The notes beneath the pieces were generated by a model. The model did no database searches, was not told where the DNA came from, and saw only the letters and a list, made by a program, of their open reading frames with translations. The translations under genes and the position numbers were made by a program. A stretch of 64,000 nt of DNA from an uncultured Bacteroidales bacterium (GTDB taxonomy: Bacteria > Bacteroidota > Bacteroidia > Bacteroidales > Muribaculaceae): NCBI GenBank assembly GCA_902793405.1, contig CADBDH010000008.1, positions 82,140 to 146,139 of the forward strand, written 5' to 3'. Below, in pieces: positions 46,038 through 53,351 of this stretch. Each line of letters starts with the position of its first letter. Positions within the stretch are counted from its first letter, which is position 1.

Positions 46038-46074
46038 CATTGTGCTAATAGATACCTTTTACTTATCCAAGCTG

Positions 46075-46105
46075 CAAAATAATACATTATTTTTGACGTG
46101 TGCAA
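46075..46105 (-). promoter_or_regulatory. Probable promoter of the 1846-residue gene
   Basis: On the minus strand TTG (46105-46103) and TTATTTTG (46082-46075) are 20 nt apart. The -7 box has T instead of A at its second position, so this is a weaker match. Confidence 0.45.
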
Positions 46106-46171
46106 GAAAATAAACAAGAATTTTTATTTAAGATGTGTTTATCTGGTATAGTTGGGGTTCGGGTAAAAACG

Positions 46172-46229
46172 CAAAAAACGGCTTCTACGCCCCTGCCATT
46201 ATTGGAAATGGTGGGATGCAGAGCCGTTA
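46172..46229 (-). terminator. Probable intrinsic terminator of the beta-barrel gene
   Basis: On the minus strand AACGGCT and AGCCGTT pair around an inner CCATT/AATGG hairpin, followed by TTTT and a second T-run. It lies about 46 nt after the stop at 46275. Confidence 0.55.
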
Positions 46230-46274
46230 GGGGGCGCGTTTGGCTACGCGATAGGGTGGGGGCGATGCCCTGGA

Positions 46275-46742
46275 TCAGAAGGTGTACTTCAGTCCCAGAA
46301 CGGTGACCGACTGGTTAAAGTTCTCGATGATCTGGAAGCGTTCCTCGCTATAGAAGTAGAGCCTGTCCTGGACACGGTATTGAGCACCCACACCCACGTT
46401 GGCACCGCAGCGGTCAATATTGCCGCCATAATCAACCTTGTAGCTGGCATAGGTGAAGCCCAGCAGCGGGTATATGGCAAAGGCGCTGCTGGTGGGAATC
46501 ACGTAGTGCAGGTTGACGTTGGCGTTGATGGCGCTCACACCGTCGTTCTTGAAGTAGTACATGAACTCGGGAGCGATGCGGAAGCGGTTCACGGGTTCCA
46601 CCTGCAGCTGCAGGCCCAGGCCCGCCATGGAATGCTTGGAGGCATAGGCGAACTGTGCGCCCAGCGAGATGTCACCCTTCTCGGCGCTGGCGCCCAGAGC
46701 AGTAACGATGGCCAATACGGCCAAAAAGATAAACTTTTTCAT
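46275..46742 (-). CDS. Small outer-membrane beta-barrel protein
   Basis: A 155-residue protein with a signal peptide ending LGASA. The rest is alternating beta strands with aromatic ends (LGLQLQVEPVNRFRIAPEF, YAIYPLLGFTYASYKVDYGG-like), and it ends in VLGLKYTF with the C-terminal phenylalanine typical of outer-membrane barrels. It fits the eight-strand porin-like/OmpW-type families of Bacteroidetes. It stands alone. Role unknown; it may stabilise the membrane or pass small molecules. Confidence 0.75.
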   Translation of the reverse strand: MKKFIFLAVLAIVTALGASAEKGDISLGAQFAYASKHSMAGLGLQLQVEPVNRFRIAPEFMYYFKNDGVSAINANVNLHYVIPTSSAFAIYPLLGFTYASYKVDYGGNIDRCGANVGVGAQYRVQDRLYFYSEERFQIIENFNQSVTVLGLKYTF

Positions 46743-46975
46743 TCTCTTTTGTTTTTTAATCGCCCTGGCGGGCGAGAAATCTATAAAAATATTATTTGTC
46801 GGCTAATTGAATCAAATTGAGATAATTATGTTTAATTTCTTGTGAGCGTTGGGTTATATGATCCTTAGCGGTTTAGCACGAGACCCAAGAGCGGATGCCA
46901 TAAAAACAAAAAGTTGTTACCGTTGTTTAACCAGGTCATTGTGTAAGTTGTTTGAAAACTTAGCGGCTTAGCGAC

Positions 46976-48100
46976 TTAGCGTGGGGCGTTGGTGCCCGCG
47001 GCCAGGAGGCCAATGGCGGCGTCGAGAATGGCGTCGTGGGTGCGGTCGGTGTCGTCCATGTCGATGCGCACGTCAGGGGCCACGCCGAACTCGGTGAGTC
47101 GTCCCTGGGCGTCCATGATGGGACAGGACGAGAAGCGTACACGCCAGCCGTTGGGCAGCTCGCTCGTGAAGGGCAGTCCGCAGCCGCCGCCCGTGGTGTC
47201 GCCCACGATGGTGACCTGACCCAGCGACTTCATGATGGACACGAAGTTGTTGGTGGCGCTGAACGAACCGCGGTTGGCCAGCACGACAACGGGTTTGAGA
47301 TAGTGGATATGGTTCTTGGTAGGCTCGAAGTAGTAGGCATAGGGCTCGCTCAGGTCGTTATGGCCTGGGCCGGTCTTGTGTCTGATGTAGCCAGCAAGGG
47401 TCTTTTCCTTGATAAAGCGCGAGACGAGGGTCTCGACATTGGTCAGCAGGCCGCCGCCGTTGTTGCGCACATCGATGATGAGGCCGTCGGCGGTACTCAG
47501 GTAGCTCAGGATGAGGTCCAGGTTGCCTTCGCCGATGTTCGACGAGAAGGATCCGTAGTACATATAGCCGAAGTTGCCGGGCAGAATCTGGTACTTGATG
47601 CCCGAGGCCATCTTGTAGTCGAAGTTCAGGTAATGCTCGTCGATGATGCGCTCATCGTAGTTGACCGGCCACTGCTCCCAAATCCAGTAACGCGACACGT
47701 CGTGGCTGGCAATCAGGTTGGTATGGCCGTCGCGCAGCTCCTTGAGCATATCGCCGCAGACGTCGAATAACTCCCTGTCGGTCATTTCGTTAGACACCAG
47801 TGCGCGGTAACGCTGGTGCACCGCGTTCCAGTCCACCTGCTTGTAGTCAAAGAAGCTGTAATGCTCGTCCATGATTGACCACAACGCCTCGAAATTCCCC
47901 ACCTGGTCATGTTCAAATTCATCCTTCTCGGCACATCCTACACAACACAATAACAAACAGATAAAAGGAAGACAATAAGTACAATAAATACTATGGCTTC
48001 CGCGCTCTTTTTTCAATGCGAATTTCGCGAATTTTAATAACCAATTCGTGAAATCAGCGTAATTCGCATCAGCTCCGCAGGATATGAATCTGGATAGCAT
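46976..48100 (-). CDS. S41-family (tail-specific-like) serine protease, probable lipoprotein
   Basis: A protein of up to 374 residues. The S41 domain includes DVCGDMLKELRDGHTNL, GYMYYGSF, GLIIDVRNNGGG and the catalytic serine block NRGSFSATNNFV, followed by GDTTGGGCGLPF and FGVAPDV. A hydrophobic segment LPFICLLLCCVGCAEKD near residues 44-60 looks like a lipoprotein signal. The first about 35 residues are doubtful: their DNA is the recurrent AATTCG-rich spacer element, and the true start may be a non-ATG codon just before the hydrophobic segment. The stop codon also falls in a CTTAGCG spacer repeat. Such exported S41 proteins are common in Bacteroidales; the substrate is unknown. Confidence 0.8.
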   Translation of the reverse strand: MLSRFISCGADANYADFTNWLLKFAKFALKKERGSHSIYCTYCLPFICLLLCCVGCAEKDEFEHDQVGNFEALWSIMDEHYSFFDYKQVDWNAVHQRYRALVSNEMTDRELFDVCGDMLKELRDGHTNLIASHDVSRYWIWEQWPVNYDERIIDEHYLNFDYKMASGIKYQILPGNFGYMYYGSFSSNIGEGNLDLILSYLSTADGLIIDVRNNGGGLLTNVETLVSRFIKEKTLAGYIRHKTGPGHNDLSEPYAYYFEPTKNHIHYLKPVVVLANRGSFSATNNFVSIMKSLGQVTIVGDTTGGGCGLPFTSELPNGWRVRFSSCPIMDAQGRLTEFGVAPDVRIDMDDTDRTHDAILDAAIGLLAAGTNAPR

Positions 48101-48128
48101 AGTTGTTATAGTTGTTTGAGTTGTTTTT

Positions 48129-48887
48129 TTATAAAGAGAGGCCCAGGACGAGGGAGTGGCTGACGTCGTGGACGTGGAGGTGGTTAACGGTCCAGTGCTC
48201 CAGGCGGTTGCGGTAGCCCAGGCGCAGCGTGGTCTTGCCCATCTTGAGGTCGGCGCCCAGGTAGTTGGTCATGTCCAGGCGGTTGCCCCACCAGCCCAGG
48301 TGGGCCAGGTTCTTGTGGTTGCCCAGGTAGATCTCGTAGTAGCTCTCGTCATACTCGGGTGCAAAAAACACCCCCGCAACGGGCAGCTGCAGCTGGTAGC
48401 GCAGCGTGATGGGCTTGCGCCCCAGACGCGTGTTGAACCAGGCCATGCCCGTTGCACCCACGTTGGCGTGGGCACGCACCGTGACTGGGTTGTTGCTGTT
48501 CACCTCGTCATAGACGATGCCGGCACGCAGCTGGGCCATCGGTCCGGCCGACAGGTTGAGTTTGGGGTTGAACACGCCCTTCCAGCACCGTTGCATGTCA
48601 AAGGCGATGTCACCCATCAGTTTGTGCAGGTCATTGTTCTTGCTCGGGTTCTCCACGAAGTTGTAGTCAGCCCCCACATTCAGCTGCCACAACCACTGGC
48701 CCTGCCGCATGGGACGCACTGCCTCAACACTCAACGCCAGGTCCACCCCGTCATAGGTGATGGGCGTGAGATAACTGTCATGCACCGATGCATATCCCGC
48801 ATCAAGCATCAACACCGACTGCGCCTCCTGCCCCCCAGCATTCAACGCCGTAAAAACTACTAATAATATTAATAATTTCCTCGTCAT
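48129..48887 (-). CDS. Outer-membrane protein, DUF3316-like
   Basis: A 252-residue exported protein with a signal peptide ending ALNAGGQ. It is rich in amphipathic beta strands (YRNRLEHWTVNHLHVHDV, GTTLRLGYRN-like) and ends SLVLGLSL. The block YYEIYLGNHKNLAHLGWWGN with RLDMTNYLGADL matches my recollection of the Bacteroidales DUF3316 family; a profile search would settle this. It starts upstream of the S41 gene, 28 nt away, and may be transcribed with it. Probably an outer-membrane barrel; function unknown. Confidence 0.7.
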   Translation of the reverse strand: MTRKLLILLVVFTALNAGGQEAQSVLMLDAGYASVHDSYLTPITYDGVDLALSVEAVRPMRQGQWLWQLNVGADYNFVENPSKNNDLHKLMGDIAFDMQRCWKGVFNPKLNLSAGPMAQLRAGIVYDEVNSNNPVTVRAHANVGATGMAWFNTRLGRKPITLRYQLQLPVAGVFFAPEYDESYYEIYLGNHKNLAHLGWWGNRLDMTNYLGADLKMGKTTLRLGYRNRLEHWTVNHLHVHDVSHSLVLGLSL

Positions 48888-48967
48888 TAACTACAAATTT
48901 CACGAATTAAGCAAATTATTAGCATCCGCAAACTTTATTATTTCGAATTTAACTAATCACATCAGCA

Positions 48968-49345
48968 CTACTTGTGGATGTTGCAAAAACGTTCAGTTTT
49001 TAAACTCGTTTCACCAAAATTAGCAAGAATCCCAAGTTGATAGCCAGTCGCTTTCAGATAGTTGATTATTTGAGCTTTCTCGATATCTGATAATCTGTTG
49101 AGAGCCTTCAACTCCACAATAATCTTATCATAACATACAAAGTCAGCGATATAATCTTGTTGTAGAGGAATTCCTTTATAGAAAATCTTCAGATTGGCTT
49201 CTCTCTTAAAAGGAATTCCTTTATCCATGAATTCGCGCTCTAGCGCTTCTTGGTAGACTTTCTCCAAAAAGCCGCATCCCAGTTCACGATGAACGGTCAT
49301 CATGCATCCAATGATATCGTATGACTCTTTAGGATAGATTATCAT
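48968..49345 (-). CDS. GxxExxY family protein
   Basis: A 125-residue cytoplasmic protein of the GxxExxY family. The name motif is seen as GCGFLEKVYQEAL near residues 23-35, preceded by CMMTVHRELG, and followed by YIADFVCYDKIIVELKAL with the D...ExK arrangement of PD-(D/E)XK nuclease folds. The family is common in Bacteroidetes and cyanobacteria and is of unknown function; nuclease activity is only suggested by fold. It stands alone between repeat-rich spacers. Confidence 0.88.
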   Translation of the reverse strand: MIIYPKESYDIIGCMMTVHRELGCGFLEKVYQEALEREFMDKGIPFKREANLKIFYKGIPLQQDYIADFVCYDKIIVELKALNRLSDIEKAQIINYLKATGYQLGILANFGETSLKTERFCNIHK

Positions 49346-49363
49346 ATATCATGCAGTTTATTT

Positions 49364-49465
49364 AATTCGCTACAATTGAAAGCGGATGCCCATTCGTAAA
49401 ATTCGCGATTCGTTATTTGAGTAATTCGCCACAATTGAGTGCGGATGCCTATTCGTAAAATTCGC
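49364..49465. repeat. Two direct copies of the AATTCG/GCGGATGCC spacer element
   Basis: Copies at 49364-49406 and 49422-49465 share AATTCGC-ACAATTGA, GCGGATGCC and ATTCGTAAAATTCGC. Related pieces occur near 91-125, 48040-48075, 48900-48930, 57935-57955 and 63181-63216. Confidence 0.75.
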
Positions 49466-49477
49466 TTAATTCGTAGT

Positions 49478-52234
49478 TTAGTCTTCGTCGAATGGGATGC
49501 GCTGCTGGCCGGTGAAGCTGTCGAGCACCTCGTCCTGGCTGATGCCGTCGGCGGGCGGGGTGTTATCGTCCGCCTCGTCGGTCTCGGCCACGGTGGGCGT
49601 CTGCTCCTCGACGGGTGCCGGCTCGCGCGGCTCGACCTCGGTGATGCTGTCCACCTGCCAGTTGGTCACGCGGCGGCCCTTGGCCTTGAAGGTCTTGACG
49701 CCGATAAACTCCTCGGCATCAATGATGAACGGTTCGCGGTGGGCATCATCGCCACCCATCTTCACCTCGAAGCGCGGGCAGGGCTCATCGCTCAGCAGCA
49801 GCAACTTCGACTCGGGATTGGCACCGATGAAGCTCTGCTTCTTGTTGTTGTCCTCGAGGGTAAAGCGCTTGACGTAGGGGTGACCCTGGTCGGCATCGTC
49901 GAGCACGGCGGTCCATACCTTGCCCGGGACATACTTCTCGATACGCAAGATGCCCTCGTCGTAGTGGTTGCTGGCCTCGGTGCTCGTGGTGTAGAACTCG
50001 CCAGTCTTCATCACTACCAGGATGCGGTCGTCGCCGCCAAACAGGCCCAGCGAGCGGCCGTGCTTCTCGTAGTTGATGCGCAGGATGTCCGGGTCGAACC
50101 ACACCTCGCGGTCGCCCAGCGTCGACTGGCCCGCTTCCTTGAGCGAGATGCGGTGCACCTCGTTCTTGGTGACGATATTGCCGCGGGCCTGCTTGCCCTT
50201 GATGGCCAGGTCGGCCAGATTGACGTCAAACTGCAGGATCTTGAGCCTGAACTTGGGCTTGAGGGTAATGCGCAGCACCTCGGCTTCGCCGTTGGGGTTG
50301 GCCGTGAACCACACGACCTTGCTGCCCGGCTTGCCCATGGTGATGTCATACTCCTTGTCGCGGGTGATGCCGGTGACAGCAAAGCGCTTCATGTAGGTGG
50401 TGCCTCCGCGGCCGTCCTGGTACAACACATTATATATTGTGCGGTCATCGCCCTTCTTGAACACGTTCAGGTAGATGATGTTCTTGCCCACATAGATCTT
50501 CTCGGCGACCTTGGTGACCTTGAACTTGCCGTCCTTGTAGAAGATGATGATATCGTCGATGTCCGAGCAGTTGCACACAAACTCGTCCTTCTTCAGGCCC
50601 GTGCCGATGAAGCCGTCGGCGCGGTTGATGTAGAGCTTCTGGTTGGCTTCGGCGACCTTGCTGGCCACGATGGTGTCAAACTCGCGGATGATGGTGCGGC
50701 GCGGGTACTTGGCGCCGTATTTGGTCTTCAGGCCCTCAAACCACTCGATGGTGTAGTCGGTCAGGTGGGCCAGCTTGTTGTCGATGTCCTCGATGCGGTC
50801 CTTCAGGCGCGCGATGTTCTCGTCGGCCTTGTCGCTGTTGTACTTGATGATGCGCTTCATCGGGATTTCCAGCAGGCGCAGCAGGTCGTCCTGGGTAATC
50901 TCGCGGTAGAATTGGGGCTTGAAGGGCTTCAGGCGCTTGTCGATGTGCTTGAGGGCACGTTCCTGGTCCTTGGCGTTCTCAAACTCCTTGTCCTTGTAGA
51001 TGCGCTCCTCGATGAAGATTTTCTCCAGCGACACGTTGTGCAGCATCTCCATGGTCTCGCCGCGTGTGATTTCGAGTTCCTGGCGCAGGATGTCGCGCGT
51101 GCGGTCCACGCTGTAGCGCAGCACGTCGCTCACGGTCAGGAACTGGGGCTTCTGGTCCTTGATGACGCAGCAGTTGGGCCAGATGGAGATTTCGCAGTCG
51201 GTGAAGGCGTACAGCGCATCGATGGCGATGTCGCTGCTCGTGCCAGCCTGCAGCGAGACGATGATCTCGGCCGTGGCGCTGGTGTTGTCCTCGACCTTGC
51301 GGATTTTGATCTTGCCGCGCTCGCCGGCCTTGAGGATGCTCTCGATGACGGTGCCGGTGGTCTTGCCGTAGGGCACGTCCTTGACCAGCAGGGTCTTGTT
51401 GTCGAGTTTCTCGATTTTGGCGCGCACGCGCACATAGCCGCCGCGCTCGCCGTCGTTGTAGTGGCCCACGTCGATGTAGCCGCCCGTCTGGAAGTCGGGG
51501 TAGAGGTGGAACTCCTCGTCGCGCAAGTAATGAACAGCGGCATCGATTACCTCGTTGAAGTTGTGCGGCAGGATCTTGCACGACAGACCCACCGCGATAC
51601 CCTCGGCGCCCTGGGTGAGCAGCAGCGGGAACTTGGCGGGCAGCGTGAGCGGCTCGCGCTTGCGGCCGTCATAGGAAAGGCCCCAGTCGGTCACCTTGGC
51701 GTTATAGACCGCATCCAGGGCAAATTCGCTTAGGCGGGCCTCGATGTAACGGCCGGCAGCCGCACCGTCGCCGGTGAGGATGTTACCCCAGTTACCCTGG
51801 GTGTCGATAAGCAGCTCCTTTTGTCCCAGCTGGACCAGCGCACTGTAGATCGACGCGTCGCCGTGGGGGTGATACTGCATCGTCAGACCCACGATGTTGG
51901 CCACCTTGTTGAAGTGGCCGTCGTCGGCCTCCTTCATGGCGTGCATGATGCGTCGCTGCACGGGCTTGAAGCCGTCCTCGATGTGGGGAACGGCGCGCTC
52001 GAGTATTACGTAGGAGGCATAGTCGAGAAACCAGTTCTCGTACATGCCGCTCAGTTGCAGTTTCTTATCTTTGGGCACCTGGTAAGAGGAATGGGCCTGC
52101 GGCTCACCGCTACCGTCGCCGTCATCACCGCCATCGGGGGCTCCGGCTCCGGCACCGTTGTCAATGTCTTGGGCACTGCCCTCGGCAGGGTCTTGCTGCT
52201 CCATGCCTTCCAGTTCGTCGTCGTCTTTCTTCAT
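49478..52234 (-). CDS. parC: DNA gyrase/topoisomerase IV subunit A
   Basis: A 918-residue type IIA topoisomerase subunit. An acidic, Gly-rich N-terminal tail (about 1-55) precedes the breakage-reunion domain: DGFKPVQRRIMHAM, YHPHGDASIYSALV and the catalytic tyrosine in GRYIEARLSEFA. A coiled-coil and the C-terminal beta-pinwheel follow. The pinwheel shows degenerate GyrA boxes (QARGNIVTKNEVHRISL) rather than the strict QRRGGKG, consistent with ParC rather than GyrA. The tail is acidic. It relaxes supercoils and unlinks daughter chromosomes with a ParE partner, which is not in this window. A TACCTTTG box at 52257-52264 lies just before the start. Confidence 0.9.
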   Translation of the reverse strand: MKKDDDELEGMEQQDPAEGSAQDIDNGAGAGAPDGGDDGDGSGEPQAHSSYQVPKDKKLQLSGMYENWFLDYASYVILERAVPHIEDGFKPVQRRIMHAMKEADDGHFNKVANIVGLTMQYHPHGDASIYSALVQLGQKELLIDTQGNWGNILTGDGAAAGRYIEARLSEFALDAVYNAKVTDWGLSYDGRKREPLTLPAKFPLLLTQGAEGIAVGLSCKILPHNFNEVIDAAVHYLRDEEFHLYPDFQTGGYIDVGHYNDGERGGYVRVRAKIEKLDNKTLLVKDVPYGKTTGTVIESILKAGERGKIKIRKVEDNTSATAEIIVSLQAGTSSDIAIDALYAFTDCEISIWPNCCVIKDQKPQFLTVSDVLRYSVDRTRDILRQELEITRGETMEMLHNVSLEKIFIEERIYKDKEFENAKDQERALKHIDKRLKPFKPQFYREITQDDLLRLLEIPMKRIIKYNSDKADENIARLKDRIEDIDNKLAHLTDYTIEWFEGLKTKYGAKYPRRTIIREFDTIVASKVAEANQKLYINRADGFIGTGLKKDEFVCNCSDIDDIIIFYKDGKFKVTKVAEKIYVGKNIIYLNVFKKGDDRTIYNVLYQDGRGGTTYMKRFAVTGITRDKEYDITMGKPGSKVVWFTANPNGEAEVLRITLKPKFRLKILQFDVNLADLAIKGKQARGNIVTKNEVHRISLKEAGQSTLGDREVWFDPDILRINYEKHGRSLGLFGGDDRILVVMKTGEFYTTSTEASNHYDEGILRIEKYVPGKVWTAVLDDADQGHPYVKRFTLEDNNKKQSFIGANPESKLLLLSDEPCPRFEVKMGGDDAHREPFIIDAEEFIGVKTFKAKGRRVTNWQVDSITEVEPREPAPVEEQTPTVAETDEADDNTPPADGISQDEVLDSFTGQQRIPFDED

Positions 52235-52256
52235 ATAAAATCAGCGTTTTAACCTG

Positions 52257-52264
52257 CAAAGGTA
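52257..52264 (-). promoter_or_regulatory. -7 box for the topoisomerase gene
   Basis: On the minus strand TACCTTTG lies 23-30 nt before the start at 52234. No TTG is seen at the expected distance. Confidence 0.4.
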
Positions 52265-52267
52265 ATA

Positions 52268-52305
52268 AAAATCCCCGACACATGAGCCACGTGCGGGGGA
52301 TTTTG
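52268..52305 (-). terminator. Intrinsic terminator of the UGSC-like/FGE-like operon
   Basis: On the minus strand AAAATCCCCCGCACGTG and CATGTGTCGGGGATTTTT pair, followed by a T-rich tail, 30 nt after the stop at 52335. Confidence 0.75.
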
Positions 52306-52334
52306 AAGAAATTATACTGCCTAAGGTCGCTTTG

Positions 52335-53339
52335 TCATAGGGCCAGCCTCATGCCGATGCCGTAGCTGCGGTAGGTGGGTGAGAACTGGTTGCGGAACGA
52401 CACACGGCAGAACCACTCGTCAAAGTACCAGCTGCCGCCACGGTAAACCCGGCCAGTGCCGCCTGCAGGACCAGTGGGGTCGGTAACGGCCGCGCTGCTG
52501 TAGTCGCCATACCAGTCCTGGCACCACTCGTGCACATTACCGCTCATGTCGTGGAGCATCAGTTCGTTGGGCAACCGGGTGGCTACGGCATGAGTGCCAT
52601 AGTAACCCGTTCCTCTCAGTTCCCAGGAGTCATTGTAGGAGTACCACGCAACGCTGGCGGGGTCGTTGCCGCCGGCATATTTGTAGCCCTGGCTCTCGTT
52701 GCCGCCACGGGCAGCGAATTCCCATTCGGCCTCGGTGGGCAGGCGGAAGGTGCAGCCCGTCAGCCGGTTGAGTTGTGCGATAAAGGCTTGGCAGTCTTCC
52801 CACGAGATTTGCTCGACGGGTAAATCCGGGCCATGGAAATAACTGGGATTGTCGCCCATGACCGCTTGCCACAGTGCCTGGGTGACTTCGGTCTGGCCGA
52901 TGTAGAACGATGACACGGTCACCTGGTGAACGGGCAGTTCCCGGCTGTTGGCGTCGCTGCCCTGTTCGCTGGTGGCGCCCATCATGAATGTGCCCCCCTC
53001 GACGGGCACCATGGCAAACGTCACGTCGCCCACGGTAAATTCCTCTGCCTCTGGTTCGTCGGGCGGAAATTCGACGCCGCCCAGCAGGTAGTCGATGAGC
53101 ATGGTCACGTCGGCGATGTTGATGCCGCCGTTACGGTCCACGTCGGCACTGGCCGGGTCCACCTCGCCCTGTCCGCTCAGCAGGTAATCAATCAGGAAGG
53201 TCACATCGGCGATATTGACGTTGCCGTCGCTGTTCACGTCACCCCGCTGGCTGCCCGTCGCCGATGCCGTCAACGGCCACACCAGCATCATGAGCAATGA
53301 GATGATGGCCAAGAGGTTGTATTTATGATTGCGTTTCAT
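52335..53339 (-). CDS. Exported FGE/SUMF1-like protein with N-terminal dockerin repeats
   Basis: A 334-residue exported protein with a signal peptide ending LTASATG. Two dockerin loops follow directly (DVNSDGNVNIAD and DVDRNGGINIAD), each with an IDYLL helix; in other dockerin proteins of this window they are C-terminal. Residues about 100-334 are a formylglycine-generating-enzyme-type domain (FMMGATSEQG, EVTQALWQAVMG, FRLPTEAEWEFAARGG, GNVHEWCQDWYGDY, RVYRGGSWYFDEWFCR). Compared with true FGE, the first of the two active-site cysteines after GGS is F and only the second (WFC) is kept, so sulfatase activation is unlikely. Many Bacteroidetes use this fold for binding. It follows the UGSC-like gene by 12 nt. 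Confidence 0.85.
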   Translation of the reverse strand: MKRNHKYNLLAIISLLMMLVWPLTASATGSQRGDVNSDGNVNIADVTFLIDYLLSGQGEVDPASADVDRNGGINIADVTMLIDYLLGGVEFPPDEPEAEEFTVGDVTFAMVPVEGGTFMMGATSEQGSDANSRELPVHQVTVSSFYIGQTEVTQALWQAVMGDNPSYFHGPDLPVEQISWEDCQAFIAQLNRLTGCTFRLPTEAEWEFAARGGNESQGYKYAGGNDPASVAWYSYNDSWELRGTGYYGTHAVATRLPNELMLHDMSGNVHEWCQDWYGDYSSAAVTDPTGPAGGTGRVYRGGSWYFDEWFCRVSFRNQFSPTYRSYGIGMRLAL

Positions 53340-53351
53340 CCTGAGTCCTAT

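Noticed and set aside
49439-51733. Long open frame antisense to the topoisomerase gene
   Set aside because: Same reason: it lies entirely over a well-supported gene, and its product is hydrophobic-acidic filler without motifs.
52335-53339. Diversity-generating retroelement target (FGE/C-lectin fold)
   Set aside because: No reverse transcriptase, template repeat or accessory gene is present in the window.
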